From Cladopsammia gracilis (lineage: Eukaryota > Cnidaria > Anthozoa > Scleractinia > Dendrophylliidae), in NCBI GenBank assembly GCA_022457155.1, contig JAJGOT010000292.1, positions 815,501 through 879,500 of the forward strand: a DNA stretch of 64,000 bases, read 5' to 3'. A program made the position numbers and the translations under genes. The notes beneath the pieces were generated by a model that saw only the letters and a list, made by a program, of their open reading frames with translations, did no database searches and was not told the origin of the DNA. Shown here in pieces: positions 48,539-56,957 of this stretch (the first letter of the stretch is position 1; every line of letters starts with the position of its first letter).

Positions 48539-48915
48539 GGTTTTTGTTTCTCGTCTTCACTCTCGTCTTCACAGAATTTTTTGTAAAACTCAAGTGCCTG
48601 CTGTCTCATCTTTTCATCGTGTGCAGCAAGTTTCCTTTGTCTTCGCTCCTCCTTATACTTAGCAAATGCCCTTTCTCTTTTCTCCTCCATATACTTAGCA
48701 AGTTCACTTTCTCTTTTCTCCTCCACACGCTCAGCAAGTCCCTTATGTCTTTGCTCTTCCCTACACTCAGCAAGTCCCTTATGTCTTTGCTCTTCCTCTT
48801 CATAGCGTTTCTTACATGCATTGTTAATTGTGCTGAAGAGGGTGTAGGTACTGCAAGCCCAAAGATAACCGGCGATAGCCCAGCCAATAAAGTCCACAAA
48901 GTCGTGAGTCCGCAT
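48535..48915 (-). CDS. TM plus charged coiled-coil protein (Polinton)
   Basis: 126 residues. An N-terminal hydrophobic segment (about 8-28, DFIGWAIAGYLWACSTYTLF) is followed by about 85 residues of Glu/Lys/Arg-rich coiled coil. It has internal repeats such as EEQRHKGLAE (twice) and related EEKRE.ELAKY units, reflecting a short DNA duplication in the gene. The C-terminus is acidic. No family recognised. A long AT run (48917-48938) lies directly upstream. Confidence 0.6.
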   Translation of the reverse strand: MRTHDFVDFIGWAIAGYLWACSTYTLFSTINNACKKRYEEEEQRHKGLAECREEQRHKGLAERVEEKRESELAKYMEEKRERAFAKYKEERRQRKLAAHDEKMRQQALEFYKKFCEDESEDEKQKP

Positions 48916-48916
48916 G

Positions 48917-48951
48917 ATATATATATATATATATATTTTTTTTTTTTTTAC
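48917..48951 (-). promoter_or_regulatory. (AT)n/T-run block before the coiled-coil membrane protein
   Basis: ATATATATATATATATATAT and then a T run, between two minus-strand genes and 2 bases from the downstream start codon. Confidence 0.5.
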
Positions 48952-49365
48952 TCCATTTCTCGAATTCTTCGTCTTGGTGGCCTCTGTGTTGGTGGAGGGG
49001 CCTCTGCTGCTGCTGGTGGTGGTGTCTCGTTGCGCCTAAGGGTATTCATAATGGCCTCGCGCTGGTAATAGACGCCCAAAGCGGAGACAATCAAACCTCC
49101 AACACCAAGGATGAGAACAGTGTTGCTGCTAGATTCTGCTTTCGTCGGCGCCTCGTTTGGGGCAGGCTCATTTGTTGCTTTAGCAGCTTGTGCTTGTTTT
49201 TTTTGCCTCTCTTGCCAGGCGGTTGCGCTCAGCAAGCCTTTTGCCAGAAGCAACACGACCAGGGTTTTTGGCTGGAGCAGTCTTTGGGGTATCAGAGGTA
49301 ACGTGCGTGTTGTTTGTGGGCGCGACTGTTTCTTCAGGCACCGTCTCGAGTGGTTGAGCCATCAT
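48948..49365 (-). pseudogene. Basic/Pro-rich single-TM protein (Polinton), frameshift in A8
   Basis: Two overlapping minus-strand frames look like one gene. The first (49180-49365) starts MMAQPLE, is Thr/Pro-rich and has a basic helix GKRLAERNRLAREAKK. The second (ORF from 49256 down to 48948) has a Pro/Ala linker, a TM segment (SNTVLILGVGGLIVSALGVYY) and a Pro-rich tail. The switch falls at a run of eight A residues on the coding strand (49197-49204), a classic slippage or sequencing-error site. Programmed slippage is possible but unproven. Function unknown. Confidence 0.65.
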
Positions 49366-49386
49366 GTATATATGTATATTTTTTAT
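49366..49386 (-). promoter_or_regulatory. AT block before the frameshifted TM gene
   Basis: ATATACATATATAC on the minus strand, directly before the double ATG. Confidence 0.45.
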
Positions 49387-49399
49387 TTCAAACCTTCGT

Positions 49400-49458
49400 G
49401 GTTTCTGTCAGGTTTCTGCCAGGTTTCTGACAGGTTCCTGCCAGGTTCCTGTCAGATT
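49400..49458. repeat. Five 11-bp repeats after a stop codon
   Basis: GGTTTCTGTCA/GGTTTCTGCCA/GGTTCCTG-type units in tandem immediately 3' of the gene ending at 49457. Alternating CAGG/CCTG could pair and act as a terminator-like structure; inference only. Confidence 0.6.
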
Positions 49459-50074
49459 ATGTGTCAAAAATTTCATCAAAACATGTGTCAACTTCATCAA
49501 AACCCTCGAGTGGAAAACCTTCACCGTCTCTGCTTGGGTGTACAGGTGGAGCAGGTTGAAGGGGCAACTCTTCTGGCTCCTTTTTGAAGTCGATGTGTTT
49601 TGTAGTGATCAAAACAGCATTGGCCAAGGCCAAGAAGCGCCCACAACGCAGTGCAAGGTTTCCAGCAAGAGATGAAAGTTCCTGGTTAATCATGTAGTCA
49701 TTTTTGAGTTCTTTCTGCAGGGCCTCCACATCGTCAATCTTAACAACCATGCCGGCGCCTTTGGTTGCGAACATTATAACGCTGTCAATCAGAGACTCGG
49801 TCGTCTTGTTACCGACATAGGCTTCATACCTTTTGTAGTACTTTTCAACCTGTTTATCTGTCAGGCGTTTCACCTGCTCGTGTGTGAGCTGGGCACCGAT
49901 GGCCTCTTTTGATTTGCCGGTTGAAACAAGGACTGCCAGTTTCTCGCGTTGAGCTGGAGTGTCTGAACCTGTTAAGACTTCAGGAATCGCTGATGGCAAG
50001 GTGCTATCAGGGGTTGCCTCTAGCAGCTGCATGATTTCATTATCAAATGCGGCCATGTCTGGGTTTGTTGCCAT
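49457..50074 (-). CDS. 205-residue helical Polinton protein, function unknown
   Basis: Predominantly helical, soluble, no TM. A central segment VEKYYKRYEAYVGNKTTESLIDS and the following LAGNLALRCGRFLALANAVLIT segment look conserved; I recall similar sequences in other cnidarian Polinton-like loci. The C-terminus is Pro-rich, then acidic. Its place between membrane proteins and the ATPase suggests a virion or morphogenesis role, which is inference. The AT block (TATATATGTG) is about 12 bases upstream of the ATG. Confidence 0.7.
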   Translation of the reverse strand: MATNPDMAAFDNEIMQLLEATPDSTLPSAIPEVLTGSDTPAQREKLAVLVSTGKSKEAIGAQLTHEQVKRLTDKQVEKYYKRYEAYVGNKTTESLIDSVIMFATKGAGMVVKIDDVEALQKELKNDYMINQELSSLAGNLALRCGRFLALANAVLITTKHIDFKKEPEELPLQPAPPVHPSRDGEGFPLEGFDEVDTCFDEIFDT

Positions 50075-50083
50075 TGCGTATGT

Positions 50084-50104
50084 GTGTATATATGTGTTTT
50101 TTTA
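50084..50104 (-). promoter_or_regulatory. AT block before the 205-residue protein
   Basis: CACATATATACACACATACG-type block upstream of the ATG at 50074. Confidence 0.4.
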
Positions 50105-50341
50105 TTTTTCAATTATTCTCTTGATGTCAGGCAAAAGACTTTCAACCTCACGTATAAGCCCCGTCATGGTGGCTGGGCACACAGTGACTTTCAAAGGATA
50201 GCGGTTAAGAAGCATGAGACGCAGATCGTCCTCGCCAGCGGTTTTGATTATCTGTATTTGCATCTCCTCTGCATGACTCTGTAATTCACCCAGAAGCTGT
50301 GAAAAGACCGTGAGCTTGTGGATACTGGTTGAGGTGTTCAT
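50102..50341 (-). CDS. 79-residue helical Polinton protein
   Basis: Short, soluble, amphipathic-helical (SIHKLTVFSQLLGELQSHAEEM). No domain recognised. Packed between the 205-residue gene and the packaging ATPase with about 27 bases on each side, and preceded by a TATATATA block. Function unknown. Confidence 0.6.
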   Translation of the reverse strand: MNTSTSIHKLTVFSQLLGELQSHAEEMQIQIIKTAGEDDLRLMLLNRYPLKVTVCPATMTGLIREVESLLPDIKRIIEK

Positions 50342-50348
50342 GGTTCAG

Positions 50349-50362
50349 CGTATATATATGTT
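50349..50362 (-). promoter_or_regulatory. AT block before the 79-residue protein
   Basis: ACATATATATACG on the minus strand, about 10 bases from the ATG. Confidence 0.45.
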
Positions 50363-50368
50363 ATGTAT

Positions 50369-50968
50369 TTATTTTTTCACTTCAACCCCATAGGGATGTC
50401 GCAGAGAGAAGACTAGGTGAGAAAACTTGTGCCCCTTTAATTTTGCAATCAACTCTTTGTACTCCTCGTGTGAGAGCTCACCAGCATAGTCGTCGAAGAT
50501 GGCCTTCGTTGTTTTGCTTGATGGGGTGTAAAAAAGCACAATCGCTGCAACGTTTTCCCTAAAGGGTTTCGCAATGCTGGTTAACTGTTGGGTTAGCACC
50601 CACACTGACAAGCCGCTGTGGCGAGCACTGAACCCTAGTTTCACAAGTTGACTCGTGCGGCCTTTCACATCCTTCGAAGCAGCACAGTCATCGAGCACAA
50701 AGAGTGTGTTTGTCCCGTCGAAGAAATAACTGGCTAAAATTAACCATGCTTCAATCTCATGCTGCTGACAGTCTATCACGAAAATGCGTGGCTCCTTGTC
50801 CACGAAACCGTCGTAGGTCTTGTTGTGGACAAATGTTGGGCAGAAGAGAACAATATAGTCAAACTTGCCCCTGAAGGGGCCACGCAGCTGATTCAGAAGA
50901 TATTGTGTTTTGCCAGAATTAGTCGGGCCGATAATTAGGGCATTGAATGGCAGCTTTCGTGGGTCCAT
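50369..50968 (-). CDS. ATP: A32/FtsK-HerA-type genome-packaging ATPase
   Basis: 199 residues. Walker A is GPTNSGKT (residues 14-21) and Walker B is LFVLDD (89-94). A later RHSGLSVWVLTQQ segment (about 116-128) fits the sensor/Gln motif of A32-like packaging ATPases. These enzymes pump DNA into icosahedral capsids of Polintons, virophages and large DNA viruses. It lies directly downstream of the probable capsid gene, on the same strand, the usual partnership. Frame intact; normal length for Polintons (about 200-250). Confidence 0.92.
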   Translation of the reverse strand: MDPRKLPFNALIIGPTNSGKTQYLLNQLRGPFRGKFDYIVLFCPTFVHNKTYDGFVDKEPRIFVIDCQQHEIEAWLILASYFFDGTNTLFVLDDCAASKDVKGRTSQLVKLGFSARHSGLSVWVLTQQLTSIAKPFRENVAAIVLFYTPSSKTTKAIFDDYAGELSHEEYKELIAKLKGHKFSHLVFSLRHPYGVEVKK

Positions 50969-51000
50969 TCTCTATATATTTTTATGTGTATATATTGTGT
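50969..51000 (-). promoter_or_regulatory. AT block before packaging ATPase
   Basis: Two TATATA cores (ATATATACAC and AAATATATAG) in the 32 bases between the capsid-like stop and the ATPase start. Confidence 0.5.
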
Positions 51001-52257
51001 TTAGTACTGAACCGCGTGCAGCTGCTTGTCCATGATGTTCATCTGTGAGTCGCTGATCGTGTAGATGTGGCAGTGCACGTTTCCCGAGCCGGAGGTTGTC
51101 CTTTCAATCTCAAGATGTACGCCGTCCTTTGTGTTGACGAGGCGTTGACCGTTGCCATGTAGGGTTGTATCAGCCATTGATCTAAGGTCGATAAGGAGGC
51201 CGAACTTGTTGCCCGTGAGATATTTAGTCAGATTCATGTTTGGCCTGCCATCACCCTTAGCTTTTACGTTAAATAGGCGACTGACTTCCCTCCACATGTC
51301 GGTCCCGTTGATGCCTTCGTTGTAAATCCTGTTGGGCGAGCCGTTTATGGTGACATTAACTTTGGTTATGTCTGGGTTGAAGTATTTTTCTGAGTCCCGG
51401 GCTCCTGCCGTGTAGGGTTCGATGAATAGCAGAAGGATGGCTTTCAGTGACCTGCGCTGCGGGTTAACCCTGAGATTCAGCCGTGCGTCTGAACCCTTCG
51501 AGAAGGGGACCACTTCCTCTCGCATGATATGGTCGTAGGCAAACTCTTTTCCGCTAGAGTATACACTTGTTGCCTCGTCAGCCAGCTGCTTACTTCGGAT
51601 TGTCTCGTACTCAAGCTGGATATTTGTCAACTTGTAGACAAGCTTGCTTGTATCCGAACCCCTGACAACTTGAGAGGCCTGGGCGAGCGTTATCTCGAAT
51701 GTCAAATCGTTGTAGAGTGCCTGTGGGTACATGACACCATGGTCTGTTATAATCTGGTGGTCAAGGTTGATGCGGTATTTGTTTTTGTAAATGGTCTCCA
51801 GCTTGTTTTCCGCATCCACGCCAGAGGTCTTCTTATCGCCGGCACTAGAGCGAATCTTGCTCAAGTCTACACTCTGGATGCCCTCGGGGAGCATGTTATC
51901 TCTCTTATCAACAGAGAGGAAAAGGTCCTCAAAGATTTTGTAAATATCGTACCCAACGGTGTCCTGGACAGTGGTGGCGGCAAACTTCACAACAAGCCTG
52001 TCAACTAGTGCTCTGGAGACATTTTGTACAAGATAGTTGTTTGCGTGGCCGCCGGCAAGGTCGATGTTAAAGAGCAAGGCAAGCGAGCCCGACACGATAA
52101 CCTCCTGTTCGTTGAGCTTGGGCACCGTAACGTACAGGGTCTCGCCGGGATTGGCTGAAGTGCGTTCAAAGGTGATGCGCTTTACGGTGCGTTCTGCTTT
52201 CATAGCACCAAGAATCTTCTCTGCGTTCGTTGGGAGGAGGTTTGGTTGCACGGCCAT
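51001..52257 (-). CDS. Probable Polinton major capsid protein
   Basis: 418 residues, mostly beta-type composition, no TM, abundant Asn/Asp/Val/Leu strand-like segments such as GETLYVTVPKL and RALVDRLVVKFAATTVQD. It contains a KIFEDLFLS motif and a PYTAGARDSEKY motif that I recall from proteins found widely in cnidarian Polinton-like loci. Position directly before the A32-like ATPase, size, and lack of TM fit a double jelly-roll capsid protein. The fold is not provable from sequence by eye. A minor capsid or penton role is the main alternative. The start codon lies at the end of a shared AT palindrome. Confidence 0.65.
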   Translation of the reverse strand: MAVQPNLLPTNAEKILGAMKAERTVKRITFERTSANPGETLYVTVPKLNEQEVIVSGSLALLFNIDLAGGHANNYLVQNVSRALVDRLVVKFAATTVQDTVGYDIYKIFEDLFLSVDKRDNMLPEGIQSVDLSKIRSSAGDKKTSGVDAENKLETIYKNKYRINLDHQIITDHGVMYPQALYNDLTFEITLAQASQVVRGSDTSKLVYKLTNIQLEYETIRSKQLADEATSVYSSGKEFAYDHIMREEVVPFSKGSDARLNLRVNPQRRSLKAILLLFIEPYTAGARDSEKYFNPDITKVNVTINGSPNRIYNEGINGTDMWREVSRLFNVKAKGDGRPNMNLTKYLTGNKFGLLIDLRSMADTTLHGNGQRLVNTKDGVHLEIERTTSGSGNVHCHIYTISDSQMNIMDKQLHAVQY

Positions 52258-52303
52258 TGCCAGAGTATATATATATAAATTTATATTTATATATACTCTG
52301 GCA
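52258..52303. promoter_or_regulatory. Palindromic bidirectional promoter region
   Basis: The 46-base gap between two divergent start codons is a near-perfect palindrome: GCCAGAGTATATATATA on one side and its complement TATATATACTCTGGC on the other. The symmetry runs into both start codons (GCCATTGCC / GGCAATGGC). Confidence 0.7.
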
Positions 52304-53698
52304 ATGGCAGAAGGTGGATATGACTATGATCCAACTGGCGAGAACGAGGACCAGGGGCTTGACTGGCGGCTTGACCACGATGATGACGACGAAGAAGAAG
52401 AAGAAGTTGACACAACAGCCCCCTTTCAGCCGGGAGCTGCACCCACCCCATATCATGGCGGTGAAGAGCATGAAATGCATAAAATGCCTCGCGAACAGAG
52501 CGGCTTAGATTCTAAAGACATCCCTCTGCTTGAAGGCGACTTCTTAGATGCAACGGAAAAAGCATCTAGAATCGATCAAGCTATTGACTGGCTTAAAAGC
52601 CGCTTTCCGAAAATAAATCTCAGTCGAATAGACCCTATTGGTTTCGGTAGAAAAAAAGGAAACGAAGGCAGAATTGTTACCTTTGGCCCGAGGGGTGGCG
52701 AGAAGCCCATTTTCAAACAAGATAGGTCTGGACTTCTTAAAGAATTCACAGACAAGTTCGAAAGGGCTCTTGGCCCAAGCGCTGAAGAGATCATCGTTGA
52801 AGACAGAACATCAATAAGGGAAGAAGAACAAAGTCTAAGAGAGGAAGAAAAACAACTGAAGGAGGCGGAAAGAATTAATGCTGAACTGAAAAAAAGAACA
52901 GACAATCTACAAACCCTATCTCTAAGACTCGAAGAAACTAGAGAGAGAAGGGACAATTTAGAAAAAGAACAAGGCTCTAATCTTGAAGCTCAAAACAGAA
53001 TAGATGAGATGAAACGCCTGGAAAAAAATTATCAACGTGATATAGAAAATGAGAATAAAACAATAAAAGCACTTCAAAAACAAAAACAAGATGAAGACAA
53101 ACTGCAGGCAAAGGTTGCTAAAAGAAAGGCAGCACTCTCTAGCAAAAAGAAAGAAAGAAATACCCTCGAAGCAAGACTGAACTCCACCAAGCCGCTGGAT
53201 GAGTTAAACGAACAAGAGGCCGATCTTGTACGACAAAACGAGGAAGACCGACGCGTGATAGAGGATGAGAACACTTCTCCCTCTGACAGAGAAGCCGCGG
53301 AAGCCCGAGTTGCTGAGCGAGAAGAAGAACTGGCAAGACTAAGAACACAGGTTCAGGAAAGAGAAGAAGCCTTGCCTTTGAGAGAAAGGGTCAAAAATAT
53401 CTTCAAGAAATATGGTTGGACCCTTCAAGCAGTTGTTCTGGCTGCAGGTCTAGTCATAGGCGCTGTGACGATTGCTGCAATGAATGGCTTAAAGGCCGGC
53501 ACCAAGGCTATTGGCAATGGGCTCAAAGCCCTAGGAAATAAGGTTGCCTCCATCTTGCCAGGCTTGATCGGTTCGATCGTGAGCTTTATCTTCAAAACAG
53601 CCGGCCAGGTTATATCCTTCCTTGGCGAGCACGCCTGGCTGCTGATCCTTGCCGTTGTGGGCTTCATGATTGAAAGGATCACCAAGCGCAGGAGATAA
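52304..53698 (+). CDS. Acidic/coiled-coil protein with C-terminal TM hairpin (Polinton)
   Basis: 464 residues. The start at 52304 follows the AT palindrome; the frame is open further upstream only by chance overlap with the capsid gene. Order: acidic N-terminus (DDDDEEEEE near residues 26-34), a short globular part, a ~200-residue coiled coil (about 160-360), then two or three hydrophobic segments (TLQAVVLAAGLVIGAVTIA, LIGSIVSFIFKTAGQVISF and AWLLILAVVGFMI) and a basic tail (KRRR). The C-terminal part resembles a protein I recall from many cnidarian Polinton-like loci. The layout suggests a membrane-anchored virion or host-entry component, but that is inference. Confidence 0.75.
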   Translation: MAEGGYDYDPTGENEDQGLDWRLDHDDDDEEEEEVDTTAPFQPGAAPTPYHGGEEHEMHKMPREQSGLDSKDIPLLEGDFLDATEKASRIDQAIDWLKSRFPKINLSRIDPIGFGRKKGNEGRIVTFGPRGGEKPIFKQDRSGLLKEFTDKFERALGPSAEEIIVEDRTSIREEEQSLREEEKQLKEAERINAELKKRTDNLQTLSLRLEETRERRDNLEKEQGSNLEAQNRIDEMKRLEKNYQRDIENENKTIKALQKQKQDEDKLQAKVAKRKAALSSKKKERNTLEARLNSTKPLDELNEQEADLVRQNEEDRRVIEDENTSPSDREAAEARVAEREEELARLRTQVQEREEALPLRERVKNIFKKYGWTLQAVVLAAGLVIGAVTIAAMNGLKAGTKAIGNGLKALGNKVASILPGLIGSIVSFIFKTAGQVISFLGEHAWLLILAVVGFMIERITKRRR

Positions 53699-55555
53699 TT
53701 ATCTCATCCAGACAAACAAGCCTGCCAAAGCAAGCGCACCCACGCCAATGAGCGCCTTGTTTACATGATGCGGCTCGATCTTAGTCTCTTGCGTTGTGAC
53801 TGGTTTTGGTGTTGGTGTGGAGGCTAGTTGTGGTGTGGGTACGGGGGCTGGTTTTGGGTCTTTTGGCGATATGCCCTGTGCCTGTGTGGCCTGTTTGTGA
53901 ATCGGGTTCGATGGGTGACTGTTTGGTGGATTAATCTTTGTCGGCCCTCCGTCCATTGGGCGAAGGGAGGCTTTTTTTGTGGCAAGATTGACATCATTGT
54001 TAACACCAAGCTTCATCCCTTGCGTTGCCTGCATAAGATTGTTATTGTACCCCACCACGCTCTCTGTGTTGATAACCATGCGTGACGGCATCAGCCAGCT
54101 CCCAGGGGCAACTACAAAGTTTAGCCACACTTTCGTTGCTTGGATGGCCTGCTGATAATGCTGTACGCTCTTAGATATGTCGTTCAGTCTTATAGCGTCC
54201 TCTAAGAGTGTGAGGAATACTCTCTGCGTTTCGAATGCTCGGCCTCCATTCCCAAGAATGCTGCTGCGAGTGTTTGCTTGTGCACCCAGAATGCAGTACA
54301 CAAAGGCCTCGATTGACTGATTCATACGCGCGAGCCCTGGCTGTGTTAGCCCTTGTGCATAATTCGGCACAAAGTGCTCGAACTGACTAACAGCGCCCTG
54401 GTCATTACGAACGAAGTATATGCCGTTTGCTCGATAGTTTGGGTCTTTTCTGTCTGTGACGCGCTCGTCATCAAACAGGGCTAGATCGGGATCAGGATAG
54501 TCGTAATCAGTAGAACTGGGCCCATCATATGCAACCCAAATGTACACATTGCCAAGCCCGTGATTTTTGCCGTATGTGAAACGAAAGTCAGAACTGGGGT
54601 CTACACCGAACTCTTGGCAAATCCTCTTGTATGCGTCGATGTTGAACTTGTTGTCTTTCTGGTTGAATGTGGGGTCGTCTGGCAAAGCACTCACGCTCTG
54701 TTCCCCACCCAGCTTGTAGAGTATTCGTCTTGTTGTGAAATAGACGTGAAACCTGTAAAATGACCGTAGCTGCGGGGTTAGGGAGAGAGTAGAGTTCTTA
54801 TCAAACAGAAGGTCACGCGAGATCCCGCAGCCGGTTGTTGCACACCACAGAGCAAAGTTTAGTTGTTGTGGCCAGAAACTCATATGCGGGCCGCCGAGCC
54901 ACTTTCTCCCATATTTTGCGGTTGTGAACGAAATCTGTGTGTCTCTGAAAATGTTTCTGTATTTCGTTGTGAAATAATCAGTTGGCGTGACATAGATCTT
55001 TTGCGCTTCGTCGTTCAAGACAGAGCCAATCATCATGTCTTTATCGATTGAGGTGGAGAAATCAACAGCCGGGATCGGTTTTTGTGTGTTTCGGTTTAAC
55101 GTCAACTGATAGGGGAAACCGCCAATATACTCTAAACCAAGCGCGTCTTTCAGGGCTTGTGTCCAATTCTTGTGCGGTATGTCTGAGGGCATAGCCCAGG
55201 AGCCTGGGCCCTCTGAGAAAAGAACTACTGCTGTGGCTTTGTGCTTTTCGTCGAAAGAAACTTCTGTTGTAAATCTTGACATATCAGCGTGCGGGAAACG
55301 CCTTTTGAAGTCTGAAATAGCCTTAGCCTTGGCGGCTGTAGAGAGTTTTTCAGCCTCCGGAGAACTCAGCCAAGCAAGTTGCGGATTTACTGTGGGTGGT
55401 GTTGGCTGTTTTTTGCTAATATACCTGCTCTGTTGGGGATAGAGGGGATTTTGGGGACGAGGAAAAAACGGGGGCGGAGGTCCGTAATCGTGGCCGCCAA
55501 TGTCTAGACCGAGATTTGAACCAGGATTAAATCCGCCAGGGCGTCTGCCAAACAT
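53699..55555 (-). CDS. 618-residue conserved Polinton structural-type protein with C-terminal TM
   Basis: The start at 55555 (MFGRRPGG) follows the AT palindrome; upstream extension to 55717 is chance. Gly/Pro-rich N-terminus, a large mixed central domain (about 120-480) with segments such as GGFPYQLTLNRNTQKPIP, MIGSVLNDEAQKIYVTP, RKWLGGPHMSFWPQQLNFA and INTESVVGYNN, a Pro/Thr-rich linker and a final TM helix (ALIGVGALALAGLFVWM). I recall close relatives across cnidarian genomes but no assigned function. Size and position beside capsid and ATPase genes suggest a virion component, for example a vertex or membrane protein. It could also be a second jelly-roll protein. Frame intact. Confidence 0.75.
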   Translation of the reverse strand: MFGRRPGGFNPGSNLGLDIGGHDYGPPPPFFPRPQNPLYPQQSRYISKKQPTPPTVNPQLAWLSSPEAEKLSTAAKAKAISDFKRRFPHADMSRFTTEVSFDEKHKATAVVLFSEGPGSWAMPSDIPHKNWTQALKDALGLEYIGGFPYQLTLNRNTQKPIPAVDFSTSIDKDMMIGSVLNDEAQKIYVTPTDYFTTKYRNIFRDTQISFTTAKYGRKWLGGPHMSFWPQQLNFALWCATTGCGISRDLLFDKNSTLSLTPQLRSFYRFHVYFTTRRILYKLGGEQSVSALPDDPTFNQKDNKFNIDAYKRICQEFGVDPSSDFRFTYGKNHGLGNVYIWVAYDGPSSTDYDYPDPDLALFDDERVTDRKDPNYRANGIYFVRNDQGAVSQFEHFVPNYAQGLTQPGLARMNQSIEAFVYCILGAQANTRSSILGNGGRAFETQRVFLTLLEDAIRLNDISKSVQHYQQAIQATKVWLNFVVAPGSWLMPSRMVINTESVVGYNNNLMQATQGMKLGVNNDVNLATKKASLRPMDGGPTKINPPNSHPSNPIHKQATQAQGISPKDPKPAPVPTPQLASTPTPKPVTTQETKIEPHHVNKALIGVGALALAGLFVWMR

Positions 55556-55597
55556 GATTGAATATATATATTTAAATTTAAAATATATATATTCGCA
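55556..55597. promoter_or_regulatory. AT palindrome between divergent genes
   Basis: GAATATATATATTTAAATTT and its complement form a palindrome of about 35 bases. It starts about 6 bases upstream of the 618-residue gene and presumably serves the plus-strand gene too. Confidence 0.6.
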
Positions 55598-56250
55598 CCT
55601 TCGCACCTTCGAACCCTCACACCATCTACTTCGACCACCCGCTTCAGAAACCGAGTTACATAAGACTTGTTTCTTGTTCATTTTACAACTCGTGGCATAA
55701 TTTGAAAGAAAATGCAACTATTTCAACAACAATAGATAGCTCCAATGGATCAACTCCAAACGTGACATTACTTCAAGGGCATTACACCATTGATAGTCTA
55801 GCGAAACAATTTAACGACTTAGCCACCAAACATAGAATAAAATTACAATTATCAACTACTATAAATACACCAGTCGGCTCGATGGTCATTCACAATGGAA
55901 GTAATGTAAAGTTTAGTGACAATCTGGCAAATTTACTTGGCATAAGAGCTGTATTGTTTCTAGTAACATACGTCAAAAGATTAACATCACCAAGCACTTA
56001 CTTTATCCACTGCGATCTGGTTGATAAAGAACAGAACCTGTTCAACGGTAAGCCTTCGACTGTCTTGGCTAAATTTGATCTTCGAGGTGAGCCATATGAG
56101 AAAGTTTTCTATGAATCAACACAGCAGAACATGCGTGACGTCTCGTCTGGTGATTATGTAAACAGCATAACACTGTCTGTAAGGGATGAACACAATGCCC
56201 TTTTTGACTTCAATAACATGCCCCTTGAATTTGAACTTGAGATCAATTAA
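55591..56250 (+). pseudogene. ~200-residue Polinton structural-type protein with no ATG start
   Basis: The frame is open from about 55591 to a stop at 56250. It has no ATG before the middle of the protein, although the reading from about 55621 (TIYFDHPLQKPSYIRL) looks like genuine coding sequence and matches how I recall homologues beginning. The segment GHYTIDSLAKQFNDLA and the C-terminal YVNSITLSVRDEHNALFDFN part are well conserved in memory. Beta-rich, no TM, so it may be a single jelly-roll minor capsid (penton-like) protein; this is inference. Either a start codon was lost or a non-ATG start is used. Confidence 0.6.
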
Positions 56251-56276
56251 AAAATATATTATATATATACCCCCTG
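56251..56276 (+). promoter_or_regulatory. AT block before the 226-residue protein
   Basis: AATATATTATATATATACC ends 5 bases before the ATG at 56277. Confidence 0.5.
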
Positions 56277-56957
56277 ATGATGAGCTCGACTAACGTGTTG
56301 CCATCAGCTCCTGAATACAGCGAAACTCCATCTCTTTACCCAGACTTATCCAACGGTGAAGGCTTCAGACTCAAAAAAATCTCTGACTTGCAAAAGGAGC
56401 TTGAGTCGGAGGCGAATCATTACAGACAAGTTGCTAAGAAATACAAGCGAACACATACAATTGTTCACGGAACAGCAGTAAGTTTTGGTTTTATTTCTAC
56501 AGGCTTGTCTACAGCCACAATCGCCACAGCTCTGAGCGGAGTTGGGCTCATCGCCAGCCCGGTTATTGCCGGCGTGGCAGCTATTACAGGTTTTTCAGCG
56601 GCCAGCCTAACTATGCTTAACAGGCGGCTTCAGAGAAAAATTACTAAACACGAGAAAATATACACACTCGCCCTTGCAAAACGAAACTCTGTCTTTGAGC
56701 TGGTTTCAAAAGCTTTAACTGACAAGCGTATCAGCGATTCAGAATTCAAAATAATCCTCCGTGAAGTTGAGAGCTATTATGAACTTAAGAACGAAATACG
56801 CTCTGGTGAAGCAAAACCCTCACAAAACAAACAAACTCAAACTCAAACGCCAGATCTTGACAAGATCAGAAAAGAAATCCGCAAGGAAGAACAAGAAAAG
56901 ATTCAAAAAAAACTCAATCGTCTTACCGCTGTGTCCAAGTCAGATTTGAAAGACTAA
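56277..56957 (+). CDS. 226-residue Polinton membrane protein with coiled coil
   Basis: N-terminal SAPEY...SLYPDL segment (a Pro-rich motif resembling late-domain-type sequence, not proven), then a helix (KISDLQKELESEANHYRQVAKKYK). Two adjacent TM segments follow (about 62-105: HGTAVSFGFISTGL, ALSGVGLIASPVIAGVAAI), then a basic helical region and a Lys/Glu-rich C-terminal coiled coil. I recall the same architecture in many cnidarian proteins of unknown function. ATG at 56277 or 56280; the first is used. Possible virion membrane or lytic factor, unproven. Confidence 0.7.
   Translation: MMSSTNVLPSAPEYSETPSLYPDLSNGEGFRLKKISDLQKELESEANHYRQVAKKYKRTHTIVHGTAVSFGFISTGLSTATIATALSGVGLIASPVIAGVAAITGFSAASLTMLNRRLQRKITKHEKIYTLALAKRNSVFELVSKALTDKRISDSEFKIILREVESYYELKNEIRSGEAKPSQNKQTQTQTPDLDKIRKEIRKEEQEKIQKKLNRLTAVSKSDLKD

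Noticed and set aside
52037..52303. Upstream extension of the coiled-coil Polinton gene
   Set aside because: It overlaps the capsid gene and crosses the AT palindrome; the ATG at 52304 is the sensible start.
55556..55717. Upstream extension of the 618-residue gene
   Set aside because: It reads through the AT palindrome and overlaps the divergent gene; the Met at 55555 fits promoter placement.
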